Source: Cellvibrio sp. UBA7671 (GTDB lineage: Bacteria > Pseudomonadota > Gammaproteobacteria > Pseudomonadales > Cellvibrionaceae). Taken from it: 64,000 nt of DNA. The position numbers and the translations under genes were made by a program. The DNA lies in contig DLHJ01000014.1 of NCBI GenBank assembly GCA_002483145.1, forward strand, positions 186,001-250,000, read 5' to 3'. Shown here piece after piece: positions 38,130 to 47,112 of the stretch (position 1 is the first letter of the stretch; every line of letters begins with the position of its first letter). The notes below the pieces were generated by a model. The model was not told the DNA's origin, made no database searches, and saw nothing but the letters and a program-made list of their open reading frames with translations.

Positions 38130-39062
38130 ATGCGGGACATGACCATGGTGACCAATGCCCATAAGGCAAACGGCGCAAGCACTATCCCTCTCATCCCACT
38201 GACCCCGGAGCAGGAACTCACTACCCGCATTCGCCTTGCACAAGCGTTGCAAATGAGTTTGGACCCGGCAGAAGTACTCAATCTGTTTTACACACATATC
38301 CAAGCCATTGTCAGCCTGTCCGGCATTCTTTTTAAATTTGGCAATGGCAGCAGCGAGCTGAAAATTGGACGTGAATGCTTACATCATTGCGACTATCGCC
38401 TTACAACTGATGAAGGTTATCTGGGCGAGATTATTTTTAGCCGCAGTAAACGCTTTGCGGAGGCAGAGCTAATTACCCTGGAGTTTTTACTCAGTTCACT
38501 TATCTACCCATTGCGTAATGCCATCCGCTATCAAACAGCGATGCGTCTTGCCTTGCTCGATCCTTTGACACTACTTGGTAACCGCGCCGCACTGGACACC
38601 GCCCTGCGCCGCGAATTACAAATGGCTGAGCGCCATCAGCACGAGCTATCGCTTTTGATGGTAGACGTAGATTTCTTCAAAAAAATTAATGATGAATACG
38701 GCCATCACCGCGGCGATTTGGTGCTGTGTGAAATTGCCAAGGGAATCCAATCGGCTTGCCGTGGTTCAGACATTACTTTCCGCTACGGCGGTGAAGAATT
38801 TGTAGTGGTGCTGGGAAAAACAGACGCTGAAGGAGCAAAAATTATAGCTGAACGTATTCGCCAGCAAATTGCTGAAAGCCATATCAAATATAATGGAAAG
38901 ACCATAGATACTACGGTGAGTATCGGCATAGCAACACGCCACAGCAACGAAAAAGAACATATCAATGATTTATTTGAGCGCGCAGACAAGGCACTTTATA
39001 TCGCTAAAAACTCAGGCAGAAATTGTGTTATTAGCAGCGATGAAATACTCATCAAATCGTAA
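38130..39062 (+). CDS. Diguanylate cyclase with N-terminal GAF-like region
   Basis: A GGDEF domain covers about residues 140-305 (LDPLTLLGNRAAL, VDVDFFKKINDEYGH, GGEEF at 220-224, TVSIGIA). The inhibitory site RGSD (211-214) lies five residues ahead. The first 135 residues resemble a GAF-type fold (LNLFYTHIQAIVSLSGILFKFG), but the match is loose. There is no membrane segment. In-frame ATGs at codons 4 and 6 are alternative starts. It ends at a bidirectional terminator. Confidence 0.9.
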   Translation: MRDMTMVTNAHKANGASTIPLIPLTPEQELTTRIRLAQALQMSLDPAEVLNLFYTHIQAIVSLSGILFKFGNGSSELKIGRECLHHCDYRLTTDEGYLGEIIFSRSKRFAEAELITLEFLLSSLIYPLRNAIRYQTAMRLALLDPLTLLGNRAALDTALRRELQMAERHQHELSLLMVDVDFFKKINDEYGHHRGDLVLCEIAKGIQSACRGSDITFRYGGEEFVVVLGKTDAEGAKIIAERIRQQIAESHIKYNGKTIDTTVSIGIATRHSNEKEHINDLFERADKALYIAKNSGRNCVISSDEILIKS

Positions 39063-39081
39063 TGGATTAATCACTCTGGAA

Positions 39082-39116
39082 TAAAAAACCACGCTTACTC
39101 AGCGTGGTTTTTTTAT
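39082..39116. terminator. Bidirectional terminator between the diguanylate cyclase and rluB
   Basis: AACCACGCT (39087-39095), TACTC, AGCGTGGTT (39101-39109), with an A-run before and a T-run after. It serves both convergent genes. Confidence 0.9.
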
Positions 39117-39130
39117 TGCAGATAACTAAC

Positions 39131-40261
39131 TTATTCCACTATAGGTGGACGTTTGCGCACGGGGACTTTCGGGCGGCGCGGCGCGGCAGAAGCGGCGCGC
39201 AATTTTTTATCGTGACGCTCACGCTGCGCTGCTTCATCGCGTGTTGGTTCCATCATGCGGGTATAGGTTGAGCTATCAAAACCTGCTGTCATGCACAGGT
39301 CCTGAATTTCGCGCTCGGTAAGATCAGTCCACTGGCCAACGCGCACGTGCGACGGAATAAAAATATTGGCGTAGCGAACACGCTTCAAGCGACTGACTTT
39401 TACACCTTGCGATTCCCACAGGCGGCGCACTTCGCGGTTACGCCCCTCCATTACCACACAATAGAACCAGCGGTTTTTGCCTTCGCCAGCACCATCGACG
39501 ATATCGGTAAAGCGCGCAACACCATCATCCAACGCTACACCTTTTAACAGGTTGGTGCGCATATCATCCGTTACTTCGCCTTGAATACGAACCAAATATT
39601 CGCGGTCAATAACGGAAGATGGATGCATTAATTTGTTAGCCAACTCACCATCGTTGGTAAACAACAGCAAACCACTGGTATTGAAATCCAAGCGCCCCAC
39701 TGAAATCCAACGCTCACCTTTTAACGGCGGCAAGTGGTCATATACAGTCGGGCGGCCTTCAGGGTCAGAGCGCGAACAAATTTCACCTTCGGGCTTGTTG
39801 TATAAAATTACCCGACGACGCGTTAGCTCACTGCGCAACACCACCCGCTGACCGTTCACGAAAATTTTGTCTTGTGGCATGACGCGATCGCCCAATTTGG
39901 CGATTTTATCATTTACTTTTACTTGGCCAGCCTCAATCGCACGTTCCATTTCACGGCGTGAACCAATACCGGCACGAGCGAGCACTTTCTGCAATTTTTC
40001 ATCACCGGGTACTGCTACTGATGTCTTTTCATCTGCAGCTTGGGTCACTTTTGTTTTAGGTGACGCGGCAGATTTATGTGCAGGTTTTCCTGCTGTTGAT
40101 TTTGCAGGGCGATCAGTTAGGTCGCGCTTGTGAGTCGCATTAGGTTTTGCTGGTTTAGCGGTCACTGCTTTTTTGTCGGCAGATTTCGCTTTTCCAGCAA
40201 CTACTGGCTTCACAGCCTTGGTAGGTTTTTCAGGTTTATCCCGGTTGATTTTCTTCACCAT
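39131..40261 (-). CDS. rluB: 23S rRNA pseudouridine(2605) synthase RluB
   Basis: Modifies U2605 of 23S rRNA. After an 85-residue Lys/Ala/Pro-rich, probably disordered N-terminal extension comes an S4 RNA-binding domain (EKLQKVLARAGIGSRREMERAI), then the RsuA-type synthase domain with the catalytic Asp in GRLDFNTSGLLLFTNDG. A basic C-terminal tail follows. Length is 376. It is the last gene of a scpA-scpB-rluB operon, 14 bases after scpB, an arrangement known from many bacteria. Confidence 0.93.
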   Translation of the reverse strand: MVKKINRDKPEKPTKAVKPVVAGKAKSADKKAVTAKPAKPNATHKRDLTDRPAKSTAGKPAHKSAASPKTKVTQAADEKTSVAVPGDEKLQKVLARAGIGSRREMERAIEAGQVKVNDKIAKLGDRVMPQDKIFVNGQRVVLRSELTRRRVILYNKPEGEICSRSDPEGRPTVYDHLPPLKGERWISVGRLDFNTSGLLLFTNDGELANKLMHPSSVIDREYLVRIQGEVTDDMRTNLLKGVALDDGVARFTDIVDGAGEGKNRWFYCVVMEGRNREVRRLWESQGVKVSRLKRVRYANIFIPSHVRVGQWTDLTEREIQDLCMTAGFDSSTYTRMMEPTRDEAAQRERHDKKLRAASAAPRRPKVPVRKRPPIVE

Positions 40262-40275
40262 AGGTTATTAAGCAG

Positions 40276-41211
40276 CTAATCGCTGCGGGGTTCTTCTTCA
40301 TTGTTTATTGCCTCTGTATCTGAAGTGTCAGCGGCAGCTGCATCTTCCTCTACATCGACAAAAGCATCTTCACCATCAACAAAACCTTCTTCGTAAAAAG
40401 CGGCTTGTGTGTCTACTGGTTCAGCATCAACTTCACTGGTAGCAACAGGTGGATTTTCATCTGGAATTGGCGGATCTGTATCTTTCTCGCCCAAACCTGC
40501 CTCACCTAAATCCAGCACCGGATTTAATTCATCCAGATCGCGGATTTCACTTAGCGACGGTAATTCTTCCAAGCTTTTTAAATTGAAATAATCCAAAAAT
40601 TGGCGCGTGGTCGCAAAGAGTGATGGACGGCCGGGAACATCGCGATGCCCGACTACCTTGACCCAATCGCGCTCCAACAAGGTTTTCATAATGTGCGAGC
40701 TAACAGCAACGCCGCGAATCTCTTCAATATCACCGCGTGTAATTGGCTGGCGATAAGCAACCAGGGCCAAAGTTTCGAGCAATGCGCGCGAATATTTTTG
40801 CGGTTTTTCTTCCCACAGACGATTCACCCAGGGCGCAAGGTTATCGCGCACTTGAAAACGCCAACCAGAGGCCACTTCTTTTAATTCAAATCCGCGCTCG
40901 GCACTTGCCGCCTGGATATCAAGCAATGCAGCGGCAATCTCATCTTTGCTCGGCGCCACTTCCTCATCAAATAATTCCAGCAAACGTGCAATAGTCATCG
41001 GCTGGCCTGCAGCCAAAATCGCGCCTTCAATAATCTTGCGCAGCAGTTCTGCATCAACCGGCATTTGAGTGACGGGAACAGTTGCGGACTCTTCGGTATC
41101 AGACTCTTCGTGCAGTGCACGCGACTCTTCACCGGCTTCCTCACCCACTTCGGTAGATGAATCCAGATCCTCATCAAGAGTATCTTCTGCGATATCAATT
41201 TCGTTTGTCAT
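40276..41211 (-). CDS. scpB: Segregation and condensation protein B (ScpB)
   Basis: Winged-helix partner of SMC-ScpA in chromosome segregation (or MksEF-like condensins). The core (about residues 60-210) contains LRKIIEGAILAAGQPMTI, YSRALLETLALVAYRQPITRGDIEEIRGV and GRPSLFATTRQFLDYF. It is flanked by acidic N- and C-terminal tails rich in Asp/Glu, giving 311 residues against about 200 in Bacillus. It overlaps scpA by four bases. No smc gene is in the window. Confidence 0.94.
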   Translation of the reverse strand: MTNEIDIAEDTLDEDLDSSTEVGEEAGEESRALHEESDTEESATVPVTQMPVDAELLRKIIEGAILAAGQPMTIARLLELFDEEVAPSKDEIAAALLDIQAASAERGFELKEVASGWRFQVRDNLAPWVNRLWEEKPQKYSRALLETLALVAYRQPITRGDIEEIRGVAVSSHIMKTLLERDWVKVVGHRDVPGRPSLFATTRQFLDYFNLKSLEELPSLSEIRDLDELNPVLDLGEAGLGEKDTDPPIPDENPPVATSEVDAEPVDTQAAFYEEGFVDGEDAFVDVEEDAAAADTSDTEAINNEEEPRSD

Positions 41212-42122
41212 TGTGTTCTGGCTTTTACGTGAATAGGTGCAAAGGATTCGCTTTGAACAATTTCCACCAGCGATTCCTTAATCAATTCCATCACCGCAAG
41301 AAAGGTGACGACAACCCCAAGGCGCCCTTCTTCCGCCTTGAACAGGCTGACAAAGGGAACAAAATGTTGATGTGCCAATGTATCCAGCACCTGAGCCATG
41401 CGCTCGCGCGTGGAGAGCTTTTCCTTGGAGACATGATGGCTTTCAAACATATCAGCGCGGCGCAATACTTCCGAGAGCGCCAATAATAATTCCTGCAATT
41501 CCACATCCGGATCGAGCCTCGTCAAGCTGCGGTCAGGACCTGCGGCAGTAACCGGAAACACATCGCGGGATACACGCGGCACATGGTCCAAATCAACCGC
41601 CGCCTGCTTAAAACGTTCATATTCTTGCAGCCGGCGAATGAGCGATGCACGTGGATCCTCCTCTTCTTCATGCTCTTCCGAAGAGCGCGGCAATAGCATG
41701 CGCGATTTAATCTCGGCAAGCATAGCCGCCATCACCAAATACTCTGCCGCCAGCTCGAATTGATGCGCTTCCATCAAATCAACATAGGCCATGTATTGAG
41801 AGGTAATTTCCGAGACATTGATATCGAGGATGTCGATGTTCTGGCGGCGAATCAGGTACAGCAATAAATCCAAGGGGCCTTCAAATGCCTCCAGAAATAC
41901 TTCCAGTGCATCGGGCGGAATATATAAATCCTGTGGCAACTGGGTGTAGGCCTTGCCGTGAACCATGGCAAAAGGCATTTCACCTTGCTGGGGCCCTTTT
42001 TGTACATGCGCACTCGCTGGTTCCACAACTAGCTCTTCATTGGTGACTGCACCGGCTTCAGTTATTGCCTCTGGTGGTGCAACAAGATCCGAAGACGTAG
42101 AGGTTTCGAGGGTTTCACTCAC
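41208..42122 (-). CDS. scpA: Segregation and condensation protein A (ScpA)
   Basis: Kleisin subunit. The core motif FEGPLDLLLYLIRRQNIDILDI near residue 80 is diagnostic, followed by ITSQYMAYVDLM and AAEYLVMAAMLAEIKSRMLLP. The C-terminal winged-helix part ends near the stop. About 70 residues precede the core, longer than usual. It starts with GTG and overlaps scpB by four bases (ATGA), implying translational coupling. Confidence 0.94.
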   Translation of the reverse strand: MSETLETSTSSDLVAPPEAITEAGAVTNEELVVEPASAHVQKGPQQGEMPFAMVHGKAYTQLPQDLYIPPDALEVFLEAFEGPLDLLLYLIRRQNIDILDINVSEITSQYMAYVDLMEAHQFELAAEYLVMAAMLAEIKSRMLLPRSSEEHEEEEDPRASLIRRLQEYERFKQAAVDLDHVPRVSRDVFPVTAAGPDRSLTRLDPDVELQELLLALSEVLRRADMFESHHVSKEKLSTRERMAQVLDTLAHQHFVPFVSLFKAEEGRLGVVVTFLAVMELIKESLVEIVQSESFAPIHVKARTQ

Positions 42123-42256
42123 GCAAGGTAACTCACAGGTTAGTCAGTAGGATCAGCGGCCTCGTCGTAGCACCGGATAACAAGGGCGGCATTATAGCCA
42201 TTTCACGAGGCGCCGGACAGCATGCTGGCCCGACAACCAACTTCTTTATAGATCAA

Positions 42257-42883
42257 TTAGTTAGAATCAAAAGGTGAGAAGTCACCCTTCCCTTGGCGCA
42301 CCAGTTGCGGCAGTGGCTCGGTAAGATCGATAACAGTGGTAGGCTCAAGTCCACAATAACCCCCATCGATCACCAACTCTACAAAGTGCTCCAGGGTATC
42401 GCGGATATCATAGGGATCGGTCATAGGAAACTCTTCACCTGGCAACAACAGGCTGCTGGTCATCAAGGGCTCCCCCAATTCTTCCAGCAAAGCCAGCGCA
42501 ATTGGATTATCCGGCACACGCAAACCAATGGTTTTGCGCTTCGGGTGCATCAATCGCCGCGGGACATCGGCAGTCGCCTCAAGGATGAACGTATAGGCAC
42601 CAGGCGTATGGTTTTTAATTAGCCGGTATGCTTGGTTATCAACGCGCGCATAGGTGGCGATCTCGGAAAGATCGCGGCACATCAGCGTAAAGTTATGGTT
42701 TTTATCGAGCCTGCGCAGTGTACGAATGCGCTCCAGTGCATCTTTGTCTCCTATATGGCAGCCAAGTGCGTAGGCAGAATCGGTTGGATATACCACCAAT
42801 CCGCCTTTACGGACAATGTCAGCGGCCTGAACAATTAAACGATGCTGCGGGTTTTCGGCATGTATTTGAAAAAACTGGGCCAT
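42257..42883 (-). CDS. YciO/Sua5/YrdC family protein
   Basis: A 208-residue member of the threonylcarbamoyl-AMP synthase superfamily. The N-terminal signature GGLVVYPTDSAYALGC and the following LRRLDKNHNFTLMCRDLSEI are typical of YciO. YciO's physiological role is less certain than that of TsaC. AAGGAG precedes the ATG. It lies 69 bases after the RNase AM gene in the same direction, as in the yciO-yciV pair of E. coli. Confidence 0.9.
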   Translation of the reverse strand: MAQFFQIHAENPQHRLIVQAADIVRKGGLVVYPTDSAYALGCHIGDKDALERIRTLRRLDKNHNFTLMCRDLSEIATYARVDNQAYRLIKNHTPGAYTFILEATADVPRRLMHPKRKTIGLRVPDNPIALALLEELGEPLMTSSLLLPGEEFPMTDPYDIRDTLEHFVELVIDGGYCGLEPTTVIDLTEPLPQLVRQGKGDFSPFDSN

Positions 42884-42952
42884 TGCAATGACTCCTTACG
42901 ACACTCGCCCATCACACGGAAAGACTGGGCAGAGGAAAATATTTTATTAGTG

Positions 42953-43789
42953 TTATGGGTTATAGCCCAATAACTCCCACACAGGTTTGGCATGAGCCGG
43001 AAGCTTGCCAAAGCTACCCAACTCCTGCCATGGTTGATCAGGAAAGTGGAAATCCGAGCCACAGGATGCATAGAGTGAACGGGCATTTGCGATACGCAAT
43101 AAATCCTCAGTCAAAGCAGCAGGCTGCAATCCACTAATCACCTCCAGCGCATCGCCTCCAGCCGCGGCAAATGAGTCGATAAGTGCGCACATTTTGGTGC
43201 GCGTCAGTTCATATTTGGCCGGATGCGCCAGCACAGCTACACCACCGGCCGCATGAATCCACTCAATTACTTGATCCATCAATGGCCATTGGTATTTAAC
43301 ATCTGCAGGCTTACCCGCCCCCAGATATTTTTTAAAAGCCGCATTGATGTTTTTTACTGCGCCCACCGCAACCAAATATTGCGCGAAATGTGGTCGCCCC
43401 AGAGTAGCATTACCTGCAATCTCCTGCGCCCCCAACAGTGCGCCGGGAAACCCGGCTTTGGATAATCGATCTGCAATTGCCAGTGCGCGTGTCTTACGCG
43501 CTTGCTCTTGAAACTCCAGGGCGGCAATCAGTGCAGGAGAATTTACATCAACCCCCAACCCGACAATATGTACACCACCCTTTCCCCATTGACTGGAAAA
43601 CTCTATACCAGAGATCAAGGTGATGCCTGCATCCAACGCGGCTTTTTGTGCAATCCCCACAGCAGCTATGGTATCGTGATCCGTAATCGCCAGCACTGCA
43701 ACGCCGCGCTCTTTCGCGCGCGCGATCACAGCTTCCGGGCTAAGCATCCCGTCAGAAAAATGGGTGTGGCAATGCAGATCAAAAATCAC
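42953..43789 (-). CDS. rnm: PHP-domain exonuclease RNase AM (YciV)
   Basis: PHP-family 5'-3' exoribonuclease; E. coli YciV trims the 5' ends of rRNA. The metal-binding motifs are visible: DLHCHTHFSDG, ITDHDT, GIEFSS, and late ASCGSDFHFPDQPW. I place the start at GTG 43789 because GGAG lies five bases upstream and the protein then begins directly with the PHP motif (VIFDLHCH); the open frame extends nine codons further. Only 38 bases separate it from the divergent membrane protein gene. Confidence 0.9.
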   Translation of the reverse strand: MIFDLHCHTHFSDGMLSPEAVIARAKERGVAVLAITDHDTIAAVGIAQKAALDAGITLISGIEFSSQWGKGGVHIVGLGVDVNSPALIAALEFQEQARKTRALAIADRLSKAGFPGALLGAQEIAGNATLGRPHFAQYLVAVGAVKNINAAFKKYLGAGKPADVKYQWPLMDQVIEWIHAAGGVAVLAHPAKYELTRTKMCALIDSFAAAGGDALEVISGLQPAALTEDLLRIANARSLYASCGSDFHFPDQPWQELGSFGKLPAHAKPVWELLGYNP

Positions 43790-43827
43790 TCGAACTCCAA
43801 ACAACAAATACATCACCAGGATTGGTC

Positions 43828-44598
43828 ATGACCGACAATAACTCTGAAAAGAATGTGAGCATGTTAGCCGATAAACCGCCCGCAGAGCCCGCAAATTCGC
43901 AGCCCAAACCTAAAAAAGAAAGTTTTTTAGCCAATCTGTTAATGAACATTGTTATCCCTACGCTGATTTTGACCAAACTCAGTGGAGATGAACATTTGGG
44001 TGCAACCTGGGGGCTCATCGTTGCACTCGCATTTCCCATCAGTTACGGGTTGCGCGATTTTCTTATCAACAAAAAAATTAATGTTTTTTCTGCTTTGGGT
44101 ATTGTCAGTGTATTGCTCACGGGAGGCCTAAGCCTTTTGCATTTGCCCCCCCAATATTTTGCGATTAAAGAAGCTGCAATCCCCGGCATTCTTGGCATTG
44201 TCACACTGATCTCAATAAAAACGCGCTATCCGCTCGTAAAAACCTTTATCTATAACGACAAAGTACTGAAGATTCATAAAGTCGATTCAGCCCTGCAACA
44301 CTACGGTACACACAAACAATTTGAGCGGACATTGAACAATGCATCGCTGATGATTGCCGCGTCGTTCTTTTTGTCATCGGCATTAAATTACATTTTGGCC
44401 AAAATTATTCTAGTCAGCCAACCAGGAACAGCAGAATTCAACGCAGAATTAGGTAAAATGACCGCCCTGAGCTACCCCGTTATCGCACTGCCAATGATGA
44501 TCATTATGATGGGGACGTTATTTTATGTATTTCGCAGTATTCGCCTGCTGACCCATCTAACACTGGAAGAAGTGATTAATGATGGCAGTGAGAATTAA
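43828..44598 (+). CDS. VC0807-family/YciB-like membrane protein
   Basis: A 256-residue inner-membrane protein with about six hydrophobic segments after a 35-residue hydrophilic, proline-rich N-terminus. The region GLSLLHLPPQYFAIKEAAIPGILGIVTLISIKTRYPLVKTFI, read in two parts around residues 95-140, is reminiscent of the YciB/IspZ septation protein. AGGA lies six bases before the ATG. It occupies the place between the PHP-domain gene and yciI where YciB is common in Pseudomonas. Function is unknown. Confidence 0.78.
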   Translation: MTDNNSEKNVSMLADKPPAEPANSQPKPKKESFLANLLMNIVIPTLILTKLSGDEHLGATWGLIVALAFPISYGLRDFLINKKINVFSALGIVSVLLTGGLSLLHLPPQYFAIKEAAIPGILGIVTLISIKTRYPLVKTFIYNDKVLKIHKVDSALQHYGTHKQFERTLNNASLMIAASFFLSSALNYILAKIILVSQPGTAEFNAELGKMTALSYPVIALPMMIIMMGTLFYVFRSIRLLTHLTLEEVINDGSEN

Positions 44599-44660
44599 CC
44601 GCCAGACGAATTTTATTTTTTCAAAAAATCCGTTACCGACTTTAGCCAAGAGAATGTTTC

Positions 44661-44960
44661 ATGCTTTACGCCATTATTAGCGAAGATATTTCAAATAGCC
44701 TGGAAAAACGCAAACTAGCGCGCCCCGCTCACCTCGCCCGCCTACAACAATTGAATGACGAGGGCCGCCTATTTGTTGCTGGCCCGCACCCGGCAGTCGA
44801 CAATAGTGACCCAGGTGAAGCAGGCTTTACTGGCAGCCTGGTTATTGCTGAATTTGGATCCCTTGAGCAAGCGCAATCCTGGGCAGATGCAGATCCTTAT
44901 GTAGCGGCTGGTATTTACGCCAAGGTTGTTGTAAAGCCATTTAAAAAAGTTTTGCCTTAA
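44661..44960 (+). CDS. YciI family protein
   Basis: A 99-residue protein of the ferredoxin-like YciI fold. [26 protein letters not shown] and [11 protein letters not shown] near the start, and [12 protein letters not shown] near the end, are family hallmarks, including a conserved His (AHL) and Asp. Its reaction is not known. It lies in a plus-strand run with the upstream membrane protein (62-base gap) and the downstream SH3 gene (36-base gap). Confidence 0.92.
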   Translation: MLYAIISEDISNSLEKRKLARPAHLARLQQLNDEGRLFVAGPHPAVDNSDPGEAGFTGSLVIAEFGSLEQAQSWADADPYVAAGIYAKVVVKPFKKVLP

Positions 44961-44996
44961 GTCTTTTTCTTTTCATTTTTAAGGATCGGAGCAACT

Positions 44997-45656
44997 GTGA
45001 AAAAAATATCCCTGCTTGGCTGTACGCTATCGCTTTTCACTTTGTCATTAATCAGTGCACCTAGTATCGCCGTCGATAAATATGTTTCTGACGTTATCTA
45101 TATTCCTGTGCGTAGCGACAAAAATCCGCAAGCCAGTATTTTGCAACAAGGATTAGCGAGCGGAACCAAACTCAATTTTATCCGCGAAGAAACCGGCACT
45201 GACAATAATCTCTGGTCACTTGTTATAACACCTGATGGCACCGAAGGTTGGGTACGCAGCCAAAATGTCACTGACAAGCCAACAGCTGCACTTCAGTTAG
45301 CAGCCCTATCAAACTCGTCACGTGATATTTTGGCATTGCAAACTGAAAATGCTCAGCTCAAAGAACAGCTCGCAAAAGTTCAGCAAGAGCATCAACAACT
45401 ATTGGCTGACACAGAAGATATGCGTCAGGCTGCAACTACAGCATTTAATCTGGAAGAAGAACATCAACGCATGCTCAAAGATAACCAACTGTTACAAACC
45501 CATGCTGATGTACTCAAAGCGGAAAATGAAAAACTCAAAAATACCGACCGTTTTAATCACTGGATTTACGGTGGTGGTTTAGTATTTGGTGGTGTTTTCC
45601 TTTCTTTTATTTTGCAAGCCTTCGGTCGTCGCAAACGCAGATCAGAATGGCGCTGA
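44997..45656 (+). CDS. Membrane-anchored SH3-domain protein (TIGR04211/YgiM type)
   Basis: A signal peptide (about residues 1-25) leads to an extracytoplasmic bacterial SH3-like domain (about 28-90, VIYIPVRSDKNPQASILQQGL and WVRSQNV). A coiled coil follows (about 105-180, LALQTENAQLKEQLAKVQQEHQQ), then a C-terminal membrane segment (WIYGGGLVFGGVFLSFIL) and a short basic tail. This is the known YgiM architecture. It uses GTG, with AAGGA upstream. Function in cell-envelope biology is inferred. Confidence 0.9.
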   Translation: MKKISLLGCTLSLFTLSLISAPSIAVDKYVSDVIYIPVRSDKNPQASILQQGLASGTKLNFIREETGTDNNLWSLVITPDGTEGWVRSQNVTDKPTAALQLAALSNSSRDILALQTENAQLKEQLAKVQQEHQQLLADTEDMRQAATTAFNLEEEHQRMLKDNQLLQTHADVLKAENEKLKNTDRFNHWIYGGGLVFGGVFLSFILQAFGRRKRRSEWR

Positions 45657-45667
45657 GAGTAGCTAAC

Positions 45668-46321
45668 ATGTTAAAAAAAATCGCGCATTTATTATTAGGT
45701 TTTAGTCTGGCTACAAGCATCAACGCTTATGCTGCTGAAAACACCCTGGTGGCCATAAAGACCGACTTGGGAACATTTGTCGTAGAGGTGTATTCCAAAG
45801 CTGCACCGGTGACCGCGAAAAACTTTCTTGGTTATGTAGATGCCAAGTTTTATGACGGCACCATCTTTCACCGTGTGGTACCTGGCTTTGTTGTTCAGGG
45901 TGGCGGGATGACATTCGATTTTGCTGAAAAAGAGACCCGCAAACCTATTGTGAATGAGTCGGTGAACGGCTTGAAAAATGATTACAAAAGTGTAGCTATG
46001 GCGAGACAACAAGATCCTAATAGCGCAACAGCCCAGTTTTATATCAACCTGCAGAACAACCCCGGCTTGAATGCAACCGAGACCAAACCTGGCTACACCG
46101 TATTTGGTAAAGTCGTTGCTGGAATGGATGTGATTGAAAAAATTGCACAAGAACCGCGTGGAATGTATAAAGCCTTTCCAGAAGCGCCTAATTATGCCGT
46201 GCGTATATTGAGCGCAACACGAACTGATGCTAGCAGTTTAGATGCCCTGATAGAGTCGCAAAATACCCCCAAACCATCCAGCATTAAAGATGCATTGGTA
46301 CCCATTAATGACCCCCAGTAA
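45668..46321 (+). CDS. Periplasmic cyclophilin-type peptidyl-prolyl isomerase
   Basis: Signal peptide (MLKKIAHLLLGFSLATSINAYA) followed by a cyclophilin domain with YDGTIFHRVVPGFVVQGGG, SATAQFYINL and YTVFGKVVAGMDVI. The catalytic Arg (FHRV) and Phe/Gln residues are kept. About 40 extra residues form the C-terminus. I place the start at 45668, giving a clean signal peptide; an in-frame ATG seven codons upstream overlaps the SH3 gene. The 3' end overlaps pdxJ by 14 bases. Confidence 0.9.
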   Translation: MLKKIAHLLLGFSLATSINAYAAENTLVAIKTDLGTFVVEVYSKAAPVTAKNFLGYVDAKFYDGTIFHRVVPGFVVQGGGMTFDFAEKETRKPIVNESVNGLKNDYKSVAMARQQDPNSATAQFYINLQNNPGLNATETKPGYTVFGKVVAGMDVIEKIAQEPRGMYKAFPEAPNYAVRILSATRTDASSLDALIESQNTPKPSSIKDALVPINDPQ

Positions 46322-47078
46322 CAACACTGCTCTCAGTGTCAATTTAAATAAAATTGCACTGATCAGAAATTCCCGTCCAGGAAATTACCCGAGCGTAATT
46401 AGTCATGGCGAGATCTGCATTCAATCAGGCGCAGACGGGCTTACAGTTCACCCCCGCCCGGACCAGCGCCACATTCGACCACACGACGTTTATCAACTCA
46501 GTGAGTTGGTCAAATCCCACGTGGGCATTGAATTTAATATCGAAGGAAACCCCTACGCAGAATCGCTGGGGGATTTTCCCGGCTTTATTAAATTAGTACA
46601 GGACGTGCGCCCACACCAATGCACATTGGTGCCCGACTCCAATGATCAACTTACATCTGATCACGGCTTTAATTTAATAGTGGCTGGAGAAAAATTACGC
46701 CCACTGATTCGTGAATTGCAGGATCTCGGGGTGCGCGTCAGTTTATTTATGGATCCGGATATAGAACAAATCTCACTGGCCAAAGAGCTGGGGGCTGATC
46801 GTATTGAGTTATACACTGGTCCTTATGCCGACGCATTCAAGCGCCAAGATGAAAACTTTCACGCATTGTTCCAAACCTATATCGATGCAGCAATCCACGC
46901 GCAAAAAATTGGCATTGGCTTAAATGCCGGGCACGATTTAAATTTGGAAAATCTTACCCTCTTTCGTCAAGTGTCCGGGTTGCTCGAGGTATCCATTGGT
47001 CACGCACTGATAGTAGACGCAATCGCAATGGGATTGCCGGCAACGGTGCAGGCATACAAAAAACTCTGCTCGGCATAA
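46308..47078 (+). CDS. pdxJ: Pyridoxine 5'-phosphate synthase PdxJ, Bacteroidota-like form
   Basis: Condenses 1-deoxyxylulose 5-phosphate with aminoacetone 3-phosphate to form the pyridoxine ring. The 256-residue TIM barrel has VNLNKIALIRNSRPGNYP, GLTVHPRPDQRHIR, EFNIEGNP, and GLNAGHDLN; the catalytic His, Glu and His positions seem kept. In enterobacterial PdxJ the start reads VNIDHVATLRQARG and the His loop TVHLREDRRHI. The motifs here are those I recall from Bacteroidota enzymes. It is not in the usual rnc-era-recO-pdxJ place. The ATG at 46308 lies inside the upstream cyclophilin gene. Confidence 0.85.
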   Translation: MTPSNNTALSVNLNKIALIRNSRPGNYPSVISHGEICIQSGADGLTVHPRPDQRHIRPHDVYQLSELVKSHVGIEFNIEGNPYAESLGDFPGFIKLVQDVRPHQCTLVPDSNDQLTSDHGFNLIVAGEKLRPLIRELQDLGVRVSLFMDPDIEQISLAKELGADRIELYTGPYADAFKRQDENFHALFQTYIDAAIHAQKIGIGLNAGHDLNLENLTLFRQVSGLLEVSIGHALIVDAIAMGLPATVQAYKKLCSA

Positions 47079-47112
47079 TCCTACCCCCCCTCACTAATGC
47101 AAGAAACCCAGT

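Noticed and set aside
23000..39100. Cyclic-di-GMP riboswitch near the signalling genes
   Set aside because: No GEMM-type core was seen upstream of any of the GGDEF or EAL genes.
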